A stretch of DNA of 64,000 bases from Hyperoodon ampullatus (lineage: Eukaryota; Chordata; Mammalia; Artiodactyla; Ziphiidae): NCBI GenBank assembly GCA_949752795.1, contig CATKHW010000380.1:124001-188000 (forward strand), read 5' to 3'. The notes under the pieces are model-generated. The model was not told where the DNA came from, ran no database searches, and saw only the letters and a program-made list of their open reading frames with translations. Position 1 is the stretch's first letter. Every line of letters starts with the position of its first letter. Shown piece by piece: positions 10,430 through 22,597 of the stretch. The translations under genes were made by a program, and so were the position numbers.

Positions 10430-12168
10430 TAATATTCGCTTCAACCTGGAGAGTTGGGACCCATGGAATGGGTGCCATGCATTATTGCTTTAAAGGGTCT
10501 GCATTTGCTCACCCAATCTCACCAATCCTCTCAGTCCCAAGTGTCCAGCCTTATGCCACATCCAGCTGTCGTTGTATATAGGGTCATTCCAGGTTTCATC
10601 AGAGACCCTGAAGGAATTGTAAAGAATTTCCCAGTTTTTTTGTTTTGTTTTTGAAATTCCTTTTTATAGTGGGTTTGAGCTGATTCTCGCTGCCATGTTT
10701 ATGCCAGTCTAGACACACTTGATTCCCTTACGGAGACATATCAATACATAGGTTTTAAGATTCTTACTAGTCAGATATATTCCTCAGTGGGAAATATGGG
10801 GTTTTGAGTCCCTTTCACTGAGGAAGGTGTAGGTCTTGTCTATTCCATAGTTGGTTTTTGGAACGGTACCTGTGCTTATATCAAACTCTGGTTTTATGCA
10901 TCACCCCACCTCTCCTTCCCCCTTAAGCAGGCATAAGAGTGTTTTCTAAATGTGAGACACTGTTCTCTTTCCTAACTCAGTTCAAGTGTAGCCATGTTTA
11001 CAGGATCTTCATAAGTGATATCTTATGATAAGTTTCTTTTTCTGTGTGACTTATTTCACTTAGAATCATCGTACCTGAATCCACCCATTTTGCTGCTACT
11101 GGTCTTATGACGTTGATTTCATGGTTGAGGGATATTCCATCGTACATAAGTACCACAATTTTTTGAAGCATTTTTATATTTCCTGGGATATTTAAGGTGT
11201 ACCCAAGTTGAGGTCCTTGTAAGCAGTGCAGCCCTAAATTTTGGGGTGGCTCTGTCTTATTGATTTTCAGTTTTCCCAAGGAATATTCCCTAGACTTGAA
11301 GTGCCCTTGGCTCTGTAGCTCTGTTGTTTACTTGTTTTAGGGAACACAATGCACTCCTCCAGAGAGGCAGCTGGCAATTTACATCCCGCCCATCAGCATA
11401 ACAAGGCTCCATGTTCTCCAGAGCCTGTCTTGCCTTTCTGGTTTTTACACATTTTGTGGATGTCCCTTTTGACCGGTGGGAAGTGATACTTCTTTGTAGT
11501 GCAGATTTGCATTGCCCGCTTGCTTGCTTGGCCAAAAAGGGCGTATGCGTTTTCTCCTGAATATATTCAGGAAAAAACGCATACGCCCTTTTTGGCCAAG
11601 TGCATCATTGTCGAAGTTGTGCCCCTCTTCCTGTGCTTTAAAGGCGATTCCAACGTACCTCTTGAAATCTGTTTCCTGCTATTCTGCCTCGCTTTCAAGT
11701 CCGCCTCGTTGCCTTCCCTCAACAGACTTTTGGACCATAGTTGTCCTTTATTACTCGGCCAGTTTGTGAATTGCTGTGCCCCTGAGCTCCATTTTTCAAC
11801 TCGTTTTTGGTGAGCTGACCGCAAGTCCAAAATTTTGGTTCAGGACCTATACTGGTTCCCGGTGGGTGGCTGAGACTTTGGTTAATTCTTCTTACTGCCG
11901 GGAAATTACAGTGATATGTGCCCGTCCAAATGCCTAACAGCTTCTCTCTCATTGGTTGTCCCTCTTCCCTTTCAACCTCTGCCAAATTGGCAACCTGTGC
12001 GAACCAGGAGGTTAAAGGGGCTGTCTCTCCAAGTTGGGAGGTTGATAGTAAAGCAGATGGAAAGTCAAACCGGAGCACCAGGAGAGGGACTATTCGTTGA
12101 GTTTTAGAAACCTTTCGATTTCACAGTGTGTCCGTTCTCTAGGTTTCCCATACATGTTATAGCTGTAG
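10430..12168 (+). repeat. Satellite unit 7, type A (1,739 bp)
   Basis: Nearly identical to unit 1. It has all A markers and a few private changes (CAGTGGG near 10,797, GACGTTGATTTCATGGTTGAG near 11,110). L1 frame 10998-11279 (minus); palindrome 11527-11600 with one mismatch. Confidence 0.93.
10434..10450 (+). other. CENP-B-box-like site, second A unit
   Basis: Same 17-bp sequence as at 5-21, exactly one higher-order period (10,429 bp) later. Confidence 0.35.
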
Positions 12169-13906
12169 TAATATTCCCTTCAACCTGGAGAGTTGGGACG
12201 CATGGAATGGGTGCCATGCATTATTGCTTTAAAGGGTCTGCATTTGCTCAACCAATCTCACCAAACCTCTCAGTCACAAGTGTCCAGCCTTATGCCACAT
12301 CCAGCTGTGGTTGTAGATAGGGTCATTCAAGGTTTCATCAGAGACCCTGAAGGAATTGTAAAGAATTTCCGAGGTTTTTGTTTTGTTTTTGAAATTCCTT
12401 TTTATACTGGGTTTGAGCTGATTTTCGCTGCCATGTTTATGCCAGTCTACACACACTTGATTCCCTTACGGAGACATATCAATACATAGGTTTTAAGATT
12501 CTTACTAGTCAGATATATTCCTCTGCGGGAAATATGGGGTTTTGAGTCCCTTTCACTGAGGAAGGTGTAGGTCCTGTCTATTCCATAGTTGGTTTTTGGA
12601 ACGGTACCTGTGCTTATATCAAACTCTGGTTTTATGCATCACCCCACCTCTCCTTCCCCCTTAAGCAGGCATAAGAGTGTTTTCTAAATGTGAGACACTG
12701 TTCTCTTTCCTAACTCAGTTCAAGTGTAGCCATGTTTACAGGATCTTCATAAGTGATATCTTATGATAAGTTTCTTTTTCTGTGTGACTTATTTCACTTA
12801 GAATCATCGTACCTGAATCCACCCATTTTGCTGCTACTGGTCTTATGACATTGATTTCATGGCTGAGGGATATTCCATCGTACGTAAGTACCACAATTTT
12901 TTGAAGCATTTTTATATTTCCTGGGATATTTAAGGTGTACCCAAGTTGAGGTCCTTGTAAGCAGTGCAGCCCTAAATTTTGGGGTGGCTCTGTCTTATTG
13001 ATTTTCAGTTTTCCCAAGGAATATTCCCTAGACTTGAAGTGCCCTTGGCTCTGTAGCTCTGTTGTTTACTTGTTTTAGGGAACACAATGCACTCCTCCAG
13101 AGAGGCAGCTGGCAATTTACATCCCGCCCATCAGCATAACAAGGCTCCATGTTCTCCAGAGCCTGTCTTGCCTTTCTGGTTTTTACACATTTTGTGGATG
13201 TCCCTTTTGACCGGTGGGAAGCGATACTTCTTTGTAGTGCAGATTTGCATTGCCCGCTTGCTTGCTTGGCCAAAAAGGGCGTATGCGTTTTCTCCTGAAT
13301 ATATTCAGGAAAAAACGCATACGCCCTTTTTGGCCAAGTGCATCATTGTCGAAGTTGTGCCCCTCTTCCTGTGCTTTAAAGGTGATTCCAACGTACCTCT
13401 TGAAATCTGTTTCCTGCTATTCTGCCTCGCTTTCAAGTCCGCCTCGTTGCCTTCCCTCAACAGACTTTTGGACGATAGTTGTCCTTTATTACTCGGCCAG
13501 TTTGTGAATTGCTGTGCCCCTGAGCTCCATTTTTCAACTCGTTTTTGGTGAGCTGACCGCAAGTCCAAAATTTTGGTTCAGGACCTATACTGGTTCCCGG
13601 TGGGCGGCTGAGACTTTGGTTAATTCTTCTTCCTGCCGGCAAATTACAGTGATATGTGCCCGTCCAAATGCCTAACAGTTACTCACTCATTGTTTCTCCC
13701 TGTTCCCTTTCATCCTCTGCCAAATTGGCAACCTGTGCGAACCAGGAGGTTAAAGGGGCTGTCTCTCCAAGTTGGGAGGTTGATAGTAAAGCAGATGGAA
13801 AGTCAAACCGGAGAACCAGGAGAGTGCCTATTCGTTGAGTTTTAGAAACCTTTCGTATTCACAGAGTGTCCGTTCTCTAGGTTTCCCGTACATGTTATAA
13901 CTGTAG
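12169..13906 (+). repeat. Satellite unit 8, type B (1,738 bp)
   Basis: Matches unit 2. Near 13,812 it reads GGAGAACCAGGAGAGTGCC where unit 2 reads GTAGCACCAGGAGAGGGAC. L1 frame 12736-13017 (minus); palindrome 13265-13338 with one mismatch. Confidence 0.93.
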
Positions 13907-15643
13907 TAATATTCCCTTCAACCTGGAGAGTTGGGACCCATGGAATGGGTGCCATGCATTATTGCTTTAAAGGGTCTGCATTTGCTAACCAATCTCACCA
14001 ATCCTCTCAGTCCCAAGTGTCCAGCCTTATGCCACATCCAGCTGTCGTTGTATATAGGGTCATTCCAGGTTTCATCAGAGACCCTGAAGGAATTGTAAAG
14101 AATTTCCCAGTTTTTTTGTTTTGTTTTTGAAATTCCTTTTTATAGTGGGTTTGAGCTGATTCTCGCTGCCATGTTTATGCCAGTCTAGACACACTTGATT
14201 CCCTTACGGAGACATATCAATACATAGGTTTTAAGATTCTTACTAGTCAGATATATTCCTCTGCGGGAAATATGGGGTTTTGAGTCCCTTTCACTGAGGA
14301 AGGTGTAGGTCTTGTCTATTCCATAGTTGGTTTTTGGAACGGTACCTCTGCTTATATCAAACTCTGGTTTTATGCATCACCCCACCTCTCCTTCCCCCTT
14401 AAGCAGGCATAAGAGTGTTTTCTAAATGTGAGACACTCTTCTCTTTCCTAACTCAGTTCAAGTGTAGCCATGTTTACAGGATCTTCATAAGTGATATCTT
14501 ATGATAAGTTTCTTTTTCTGTGTGACTTATTTCACTTAGAATCATCGTACCTGAATCCACCCATTTTGCTGCTACTGGTCTTATGACATTGATTTCATGG
14601 CTGAGGGATATTCCATCGTACATAAGTACCACAATTTTTTGAAGCATTTTTATATTTCCTGGAATATTTAAGGTGTACCCAAGTTGAGGTCCTTGTAAGC
14701 AGTGCAGCCCTAAATTTTGGGGTGGCTCTGTCTTATTGATTTTCAGTTTTCCCAAGGAATATTCCCTAGACTTGAAGTGCCCTTGGCTCTGTAGCTCTGT
14801 TGTTTACTTGTTTTAGGGAACACAATGCACTCCTCCAGAGAGTCAGCTGGCAATTTACATCCCGCCATCAGCATAACAAGGCTCCCTGTTCTCCAGAGCC
14901 TGTCTTGCCTTTCTGGTTTTTACACATTTTGTGGATGTCCCTTTTGACCGGTGGGAAGTGATACTTCTTTGTAGTGCAGATTTGCATTGCCCGCTTGCTT
15001 GCTTGGCCAAAAAGGGTGTATGCGTTTTCTCCTGAATATATTCAGGAGAAAACGCATACACCCTTTTTGGCCAAGTGCATCATTGTCGAAGTTGTGCCCC
15101 TCTTCCTGTGATTTAAAGGCGATTCCAACGTACCTCTTGAAATCTGTTTCCTGCTATTCTGCCTCGCTTTCAAGTCCGCCTCGTTGCCTTCCCTCAACAG
15201 ATTTTTGGACGATAGTTGTCCTTTATTACTCGGCCAGTTTGGGAATTGCTGTGCCCCTGAGCTCCATTTTTCAACTCGTTTTTGGTGAGCTGACCGCAAG
15301 TCCAAAATTTTGGTTCAGGACCTATGCTGTTTCCCGGTGGGTGGCTGAGACTTTGGTTAATTCTTCTTACTGCCGGGAAATTACAGTGATATGTGCCCGT
15401 CCAAATGCCTAACAGCTTCTCTCTCATTGGTTGTCCCTCTTCCCTTTCAACCTCTGCCAAATTGGCAACCTGTGCGAACCAGGAGGTTAAAGGGGCTGTC
15501 TCTCCAAGTTGGGAGGTTGATAGTAAAGCAGATGGAAAGTCAAACCGGAGCACCAGGAGAGGGACTATTCGTTGAGTTTTAGAAACCTTTCGATTTCACA
15601 GTGTGTCCGTTCTCTAGGTTTCCCATACATGTTATAGCTGTAG
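13907..15643 (+). repeat. Satellite unit 9, type A' (1,737 bp)
   Basis: A' is A-like on the right (CTTCTCTCTCATTGGTTGTCCC) but has GCTAACCAATC, GGTACCTCTGC, GAGAGTCAGC, GTGATTTAAAGG and GGGAATTGC. One base is lost in CCCGCCATCAGC. L1 frame 14474-14755 (minus); palindrome 15002-15075, perfect, with the paired arm change. Confidence 0.92.
15002..15075. repeat. Perfect palindrome with a paired change in both arms (unit 9)
   Basis: The left arm reads GGGTGTATGCG and the right arm CGCATACACCC, where other units have GGGCGTATGCG and CGCATACGCCC. The two substitutions are complementary, so pairing is kept. The related unit at 27,811 has only the left-arm change. Confidence 0.92.
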
Positions 15644-17380
15644 TAATATTCCCTTCAACCTGGAGAGTTGGGACCCATGGAATGGGTGCCATGCATTATG
15701 GCTTTAAAGGGTCTGCATTTGCTCAACCAATCTCACCAAACCTCTCAGTCACAAGTGTCCAGCCTTATGCCACATCCAGCTGTGGTTGTAAATAGGGTCA
15801 TTCAAGGTTTCATCAGAGACCCTGAAAGAATTGTAAAGAATTTCCGAGGTTTTTGTTTTGTTTTTGAAATTCCTTTTTATACTGGGTTTGAGCTGATTTT
15901 CGCTGCCATGTTTATGCCAGTCTACACACACTTGATTCCCTTACGGAGACATATCAATACATAGGTTTTAAGATTCTTACTAGTCAGATATATTCCTCTG
16001 AGGGAACTATGGGATTTTGAGTCCCTTTCACTGAGGAAGGTGTAGGTCTTGTCTATTCCCTGGTTGGTTTTTGGAACGGTACCTGTGCTTATATCAAACT
16101 CTGGTTTTATGCATCACCCCACCTCTCCTTCCCCCTTAAGCAGGCATAAGAGTGTTTTCTAAATGTGAGACACTCTTCTCTTTCCTAACTCAGTTCAAGT
16201 GTAGCCATGTTTACAGGATCTTCATAAGTGATACCTTATGATAAGTTTCTTTTTCTGTGTGACTTATTTCACTTAGAATCATCGTACCTGAATCCACCCA
16301 TTTTGCTGCTACTGGTCTTATGACATTGATTTCATGGCTGAGGGATATTCCATCGTACGTAAGTACAATTTTTTGAAGCATTTTTATATTTCCTGGGATA
16401 TTTAAGGTGTACCCAAGTTGAGGTCCTTGTAAGCAGTGCAGCCCTAAATTTTGGGGTGGCTCTGTCTTATTGATTTTCAGTTTTCCCAAGGAATATTCCC
16501 TAGACTTGAAGTGCCCTTGGCTCTGTAGCTCTGTTGTTTACTTGTTTTAGGGAACACAATGCACTCCTCCAGAGGGGCAGCTGGCAATTTACATCCCGCC
16601 CATCAGCATAACAAGGCTCCATGTTCTCCAGAGCCTGTCTTGCCTTTCTGGTTTTTACACATTTTGTGGATGTCCCTTTTGACCGGTGGGAAGTGATACT
16701 TCTTTGTAGTGCAGATTTGCATTGCCCGCTTGCTTGCTTGGCCAAAAAGGGCGTATGCGTTTTCTCCTGAATATATTCAGGAGAAAACGCATACGCCCTT
16801 TTTGGCCAAGTGCATCATTGTCAAAGTTGTGCCCCTCTTCCTGTGCTTTAAAGGCGATTCCAATGTACCTCTTGAAATCTGTTTCCTGCTATTCTGCCTC
16901 GCTTTCAAGTCCGCCTCGTTGCCTTCCCTCAACAGATTTTTGGATGATAGTTGTCCTTTATTATTCAGCCAGTTTGTGAATTGCTGTGCCCCTGAGCTCC
17001 ATTTTTCAACTCGTTTTTTTGGTGAGCTGACCGCAAGTCCATAATTTTGGTTCAGGACCTATGCTGGTTCCCGGTGGGGGCCTGAGACTTTGCTTAATTC
17101 TTCTTCCTGCCGGGAAATTACAGTGATATGTGCCCGTCCAAATGCCTAACAGCTACTCTCTCATTGGTTCTCCCTCTTCTCTTTCATACTCTGCCAAATT
17201 GGCAACCTGTGCGAACCAGGAGGTTAAAGGGGCTGTCTCTCCAAGTTGGGAGGTTGATAGTAAAGCAGATGGAAAGTCAAACCGGAGAACCAGGAAAGGG
17301 CCTATTCGTTGAGTTTTAGAAACCTTTCGTATTCACAGTGTGTCCATTCTCTAGGTTTCCCGTACATGTTATAGCTGTAG
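15644..17380 (+). repeat. Satellite unit 10, type C (1,737 bp)
   Basis: C markers: CATTATGGCTTT, GTTGTAAATAGG, CATTCAAGG, CCTGAAAGAATTG, AGGGAACTATGGGATTTTG, GTACAATTTTTTG (3-bp loss), GTCAAAGTTG, TATTATTCAGCC, CGTTTTTTTGGTGAG and GGTGGGGGCCTGAG. L1 frame 16211-16489 (minus); palindrome 16737-16810, perfect. Confidence 0.92.
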
Positions 17381-19119
17381 TAATATTCCCTTGAACCTGG
17401 AGAGTTGGGAACCATGGAATGGGTGCCAGGCATTTGCTCTTTAATGGGACTGCATATGCTCACCCAATCTCACCAATCCTCTCAGTCCCAAGTGTCCAGC
17501 CTTATGCCACATCTAGCTGTCGTTGTAGATAGGGTCATTCCAGGTTTCATCAGACACCCTGAAGGAATTGTAAAGAATTTCCCAGTTTTATTGTTTTGTT
17601 TTTGAAATTCCTTTTTATAGTGGGTTTGAGCTGATTCTCGCTGCCATGTTTATTCCAGTCTAGACACACTTGATTCCCTTACGGAGACATATCAATACAT
17701 AGGTTTTAAGATTCTTACTAGTGAGATATATTCCTCTGCGGGAAATATGGGGTTTTGAGTCCCTTTCACTGAGGAAGGTGTAGGTCTTGTCTATTCCATA
17801 GTTGGTTTTTGGAACAGTACCTGTGCTTATATTAAACTCTGGTTTAATGCAGCACCCCAACTCTCCTGCCCCCTTAAGCAGGCATAAGAGTGTTCTCTAA
17901 ATGTGAGACACTGTTCTCTTTCCTAACTCAGTTCAAGTGTAGCTATGTTTACAGGATCTTCATAAGTGATATCTTATGATAAGTTTCTTTTTCTGTGTGA
18001 CTTATTTCACTTAGGATCATCGTACCTGAATCCACCCATTTTGCTGCTACTGGTCTTATGACATTGATTTCATGGCTGAGGGATATTCCATCGTACGTAA
18101 GTACCACAATTTTCTGAAGCATTTTTATATTTCCTGGGATATTTAAGGTGTACCCAAGTTGAGGTCCTTGTAAGCAGTGCAGCCCTAAATTTTGGGATGG
18201 CTCTGTCTTATTGATTTTCAGTTTTCCCAAGGTATATTCCATAGACTGGAAGTGCCCTTGGCTCTGTAGCTCCGTTGTTTACTTGTTTTAGGGAACACAA
18301 TGCACTCCTACAGAGAGGCAGTTGGCAATTTACATCCCGCCCATCAGCATAACAAGGCTCCCTGTTCTCCAGGGCCTGTCTTGCCTTTCTGGTTTTTATA
18401 CATTTTGTGGATGTCCCTTTTGACCGGTGGGAAGTGATACTTCTTTGTAGTGCAGATTTGCATTGCCCGCTTGCTTGCTTGGCCAAAAAGGGCGTATGCG
18501 TTTTCTCCTGAATATATTCAGGAGAAAACGCATACGCCCTTTTTGGCCAAGTGCATCATTTTCGAAGTTGTGCCCCTTTTCCTGTGCTTTAAAAGCGATT
18601 CCAACGTACCTCTTGAAATCTGTTTCCTGCTATTCTGACTCGCATTCAAGTCCGCCTCGTTGCCTTCCCTCAACAGATTTTTGGACGATAGTTGTCCTTT
18701 ATTACTAGGCCAGTTTGTGAATTGCTGTGCCCCTGAGCTCCATTTTTCAACTCCTTTTTGGTGAGCTGACCGCAAGTTTAAATCTTTGGTTCAGGACCTA
18801 TACTGGTTCCAGGTGGGTGGCTGAGACTTTGCTTAATTCTTCTTCCTGCCGGGAAATTACCGTGATATGTGCCCGTCCAAATGCCTAACAGCTACTCTCT
18901 CATTGGTTCTCCCTCTTCCCTTTCATCCTCTGCCAAATTGGCAACCTGTGCGAACCAGGAGGTTAAAGGGGCTGTCTCTCCAAGTTGGGAGGTTGATAGT
19001 AAAGCAGATGGAAAGTCAAACCGGAGCACCAGGAGAGGGACTATTCATTGAGTTTTAGAAACGTTTCGTATTCACAGTGTGTCCGTTCTCTAGGTTTCCC
19101 GTACATGTTCTAACTGTAG
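17381..19119 (+). repeat. Satellite unit 11, D/E fusion (1,739 bp)
   Basis: The left part is D (GGAACCATGG, TTTGCTCTTTAATGGGAC, TTTATTCCAG, CTAGTGAGAT up to 17,723). The right part is E (GGAACAGTAC from 17,815, AATGCAGCACCCC, CTTAGGATC, CATTTTCGAAG). The switch lies within 17,723-17,815. L1 frame 17949-18242 (minus); palindrome 18478-18551, perfect. Confidence 0.92.
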
Positions 19120-20858
19120 TAATATTCCCATCAACTTGGAGAGTTGGGACCCACGGAATGGGTGCCATGTATTATTGCTTTAAAGGGTCTGCATTTGCTC
19201 ACCCAATCTCACCAATTCTCTCAGTCCCAAGTGTCCAGCCTTATGCCACATCCAGCTGTCATTGTAGATAGGGTAATTCCAGGTTTCATCAGAGACCCTG
19301 AAGGAATTGTAAAGAATTTCCCAGTTTTTTTGATTTGTTTTTGAAATTCCTTTTTATAGTGGGTTTGAGCTGATTCTCGCTGCCATGTTTATGCCAGTCT
19401 AGACACACTTGATTCCCTTACGGAGACATATCAATACATAGGTTTTAAGATTCTTACTAGTCAGATATATTCCTCTGCGGGAAATATGGGGTTTTGAGTC
19501 CCTTTCACTGAGGAAGGTGTAGGTCTTGTCTATTCCATTGTTGGTTTTTGGAACTGTACCTGTGCTTATTACAAACTCTGGTTTTATGCATCACCCCACC
19601 TCTCCTTCCCCCTTAAGCAGGCATAAGAGTGTTTTCTAAATGTGAGACACTGTTCTCTTCCCTAACTCAGTTCAAGTGTAGCCATGTTTACAGGATCTTC
19701 ATAAGTGATATCTTATGATAAGTTTCTTTTTCTGTGTGACTTATTTCACTTAGAATCATCGTACCTGAATCCACCCATTTTGCTGCTACTGGTCTTATGA
19801 CATTGATTTCATGGCTGAGGGATATTCCATCGTACGTAAGTACCACAATTTTTTGAAGCATTTTTATATTTCCTGGGATATTTAAGGTGTACCCAAGTTG
19901 AGGTCCTTGTAAGCAGTGCAGCCCTAAATTTTGGGGTGGCTCTGTCTTATTGATTTTCAGTTTTCCCAAGGAATATTCCCTAGACTTGAAGTGCCCTTGG
20001 CTCTGTAGCTCTGTTGTTTACTTGTTTTAGGGAACACAATGCACTCCTCCAGAGAGGCAGCTGGCAATTTACATCCCGCCCATCAGCATAACAAGGCTCC
20101 ATGTTCTCCAGAGCCTGTCTTGCCTCTCTGGTTTTTACACATTTTGTGGATGTCCCTTTTGACCGGTGGGAAGCGATACTTCTTTGTAGTGCAGATTTGC
20201 ATTGCCCGCTTGCTTGCTTGGCCAAAAAGGGCGTATGCGTTTTCTCCTGAATATATTCAGGAAAAAACGCATACGCCCTTTTTGGCCAAGTGCATCATTG
20301 TCGAAGTTGTGCCCCTCTTCCTGTGCTTTAAAGGCGATTCCAACGTACCTCTTGAAATCTGTTTCCTGCTATTCTGCCTCGTTTTCAAGTCCGCCTCGTT
20401 GCCTTCCCTCAACAGACTTTTGGACGATAGTTGTCCTTTATTACTCGGCCAGTTTGTGAATTGCTGTGCCCCTGAGCTCCATTTTTCAACTCGTTTTTGG
20501 TGAGCTGACCGCAAGTCCAAAATTTTGGTTCAGGACCTATACTGGTTCCCGGTGGGCGGCTGAGACTTTCGTTAATTCTTCTTCCTGCCGGCAAATTACA
20601 GTGATATGTGCCCGTCCAAATGCCTAACAGTTACTCACTCATTGGTTCTCCCTGTTCCCTTTCATCCTCTGCCAAATTGGCAACCTGTGCGAACCAGGAG
20701 GTTAAAGGGGCTGTCTCTCCAAGTTGGGAGGTTGATAGTAAAGCAGATGGAAAGTCAAACCGTAGCACCAGGAGAGGGACTATTCGTTGAGTTTTAGAAA
20801 CCTTTCGTATTCACAGTGTGTCCGTTCTCTAGGTTTCCCGTACATGTTATAGCTGTAG
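19120..20858 (+). repeat. Satellite unit 12, type F (1,739 bp)
   Basis: Matches unit 6 one 10,429-bp period on. Differences include GACGATAG for GACCATAG near 20,425 and CTTTCGTTAATTC near 20,568. L1 frame 19688-19969 (minus); palindrome 20217-20290 with one mismatch. Confidence 0.93.
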
Positions 20859-22597
20859 TAATATTCGCTTCAACCTGGAGAGTTGGGACCCATGGAATGG
20901 GTGCCATGCATTATTGCTTTAAAGGGTCTGCATTTGCTCACCCAATCTCACCAATCCTCTCAGTCCCAAGTGTCCAGCCTTATGCCACATCCAGCTGTCG
21001 TTGTATATAGGGTCATTCCAGGTTTCATCAGAGACCCTGAAGGAATTGGAAAGAATTTCCCAGTTTTTTTGTTTTGTTTTTGAAATTCCTTTTTATAGTG
21101 GGTTTGAGCTGATTCTCGCTGCCATGTTTATGCCAGTCTAGACACACTTGATTCCCTTACGGAGACATATCAATACATAGGTTTTAAGATTCTTACTAGT
21201 CAGATATATTCCTCAGCGGGAAATATGGGGTTTTGAGTCCCTTTCACTGAGGAAGGTGTAGGTCTTGTCTATTCCATAGTTGGTTTTTGGAACGGTACCT
21301 GTGCTTATATCAAACTCTGGTTTTATGCATCACCCCACCTCTCCTTCCCCCTTAAGCAGGCATAAGAGTGTTTTCTAAATGTGAGACACTGTTCTCTTTC
21401 CTAACTCAGTTCAAGTGTAGCCATGTTTACAGGATCTTCATAAGTGATATCTTATGATAAGTTTCTTTTTCTGTGTGACTTATTTCACTTAGAATCATCG
21501 TACCTGAATCCACCCATTTTGCTGCTACTGGTCTTATGACATTGATTTCATGGCTGAGGGATATTCCATCGTACATAAGTACCACAATTTTTTGAAGCAT
21601 TTTTATATTTCCTGGGATATTTAAGGTGTACCCAAGTTGAGGTCCTTGTAAGCAGTGCAGCCCTAAATTTTGGGGTGGCTCTGTCTTATTGATTTTCAGT
21701 TTTCCCAAGGAATATTCCCTAGACTTGAAGTGCCCTTGGCTCTGTAGCTCTGTTGTTTACTTGTTTTAGGGAACACAATGCACTCCTCCAGAGAGGCAGC
21801 TGGCAATTTACATCCCGCCCATCAGCATAACAAGGCTCCATGTTCTCCACAGCCTGTCTTGCCTTTCTGGTTTTTACACATTTTGTGGATGTCCCTTTTG
21901 ACCGGTGGGAAGTGATACTTCTTTGTAGTGCAGATTTGCATTGCCCGCTTGCTTGCTTGGCCAAAAAGGGCGTATGCGTTTTCTCCTGAATATATTCAGG
22001 AAAAAACGCATACGCCCTTTTTGGCCAAGTGCATCATTGTCGAAGTTGTGCCCCTCTTCCTGTGCTTTAAAGGCGATTCCAACGTACCTCTTGAAATCTG
22101 TTTCCTGCTATTCTGCCTCGCTTTCAAGTCCGCCTCGTTGCCTTCCCTCAACAGACTTTTGGACCATAGTTGTCCTTTATTACTCGGCCAGTTTGTGAAT
22201 TGCTGTGCCCCTGAGCTCCATTTTTCAACTCGTTTTTGGTGAGCTGACCGCAAGTCCAAAATTTTGGTTCAGGACCTATACTGGTTCCCGGTGGGTGGCT
22301 GAGACTTTGGTTAATTCTTCTTACTGCCGGAAAATTACAGTGATATGTGCCCGTCCAAATGCCTAACAGCTTCTCTCTCATTGGTTGTCCCTCTTCCCTT
22401 TCAACCTCTGCCAAATTGGCAACCTGTGCGAACCAGGAGGTTAAAGGGGCTGTCTCTCCAAGTTGGGAGGTTGATAGTAAAGCAGATGGAAAGTCAAACC
22501 GTAGCACCAGGAGAGGGACTATTCGTTGAGTTTTAGAAACCTTTCGATTTCACAGTGTGTCCGTTCTCTAGGTTTCCCATACATGTTATAGCTGTAG
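20859..22597 (+). repeat. Satellite unit 13, type A (1,739 bp)
   Basis: Has all A markers, plus TCTCCACAGCC (others TCTCCAGAGCC) and GCCGGAAAATTAC (others GCCGGGAAATTAC), both shared only with unit 14 among A units. L1 frame 21427-21708 (minus); palindrome 21956-22029 with one mismatch. Confidence 0.93.
20863..20879 (+). other. CENP-B-box-like site, third A unit
   Basis: Same sequence, one further 10,429-bp period on. The two A-like units that follow begin with B sequence and lack it. Confidence 0.35.

Larger units (their letters stand above)
10430..20858 (+). repeat. Higher-order repeat 2: A-B-A'-C-(D/E)-F, six units
   Basis: It has the same total length as the preceding block, 10,429 bp, but a different inner composition: A' and C are intact and D and E are fused into one unit. 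The markers of D at 5,214 recur at 17,381, an offset of 12,167 bp (seven units), which shows that the blocks are out of step by one unit between their fusions. Confidence 0.88.
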
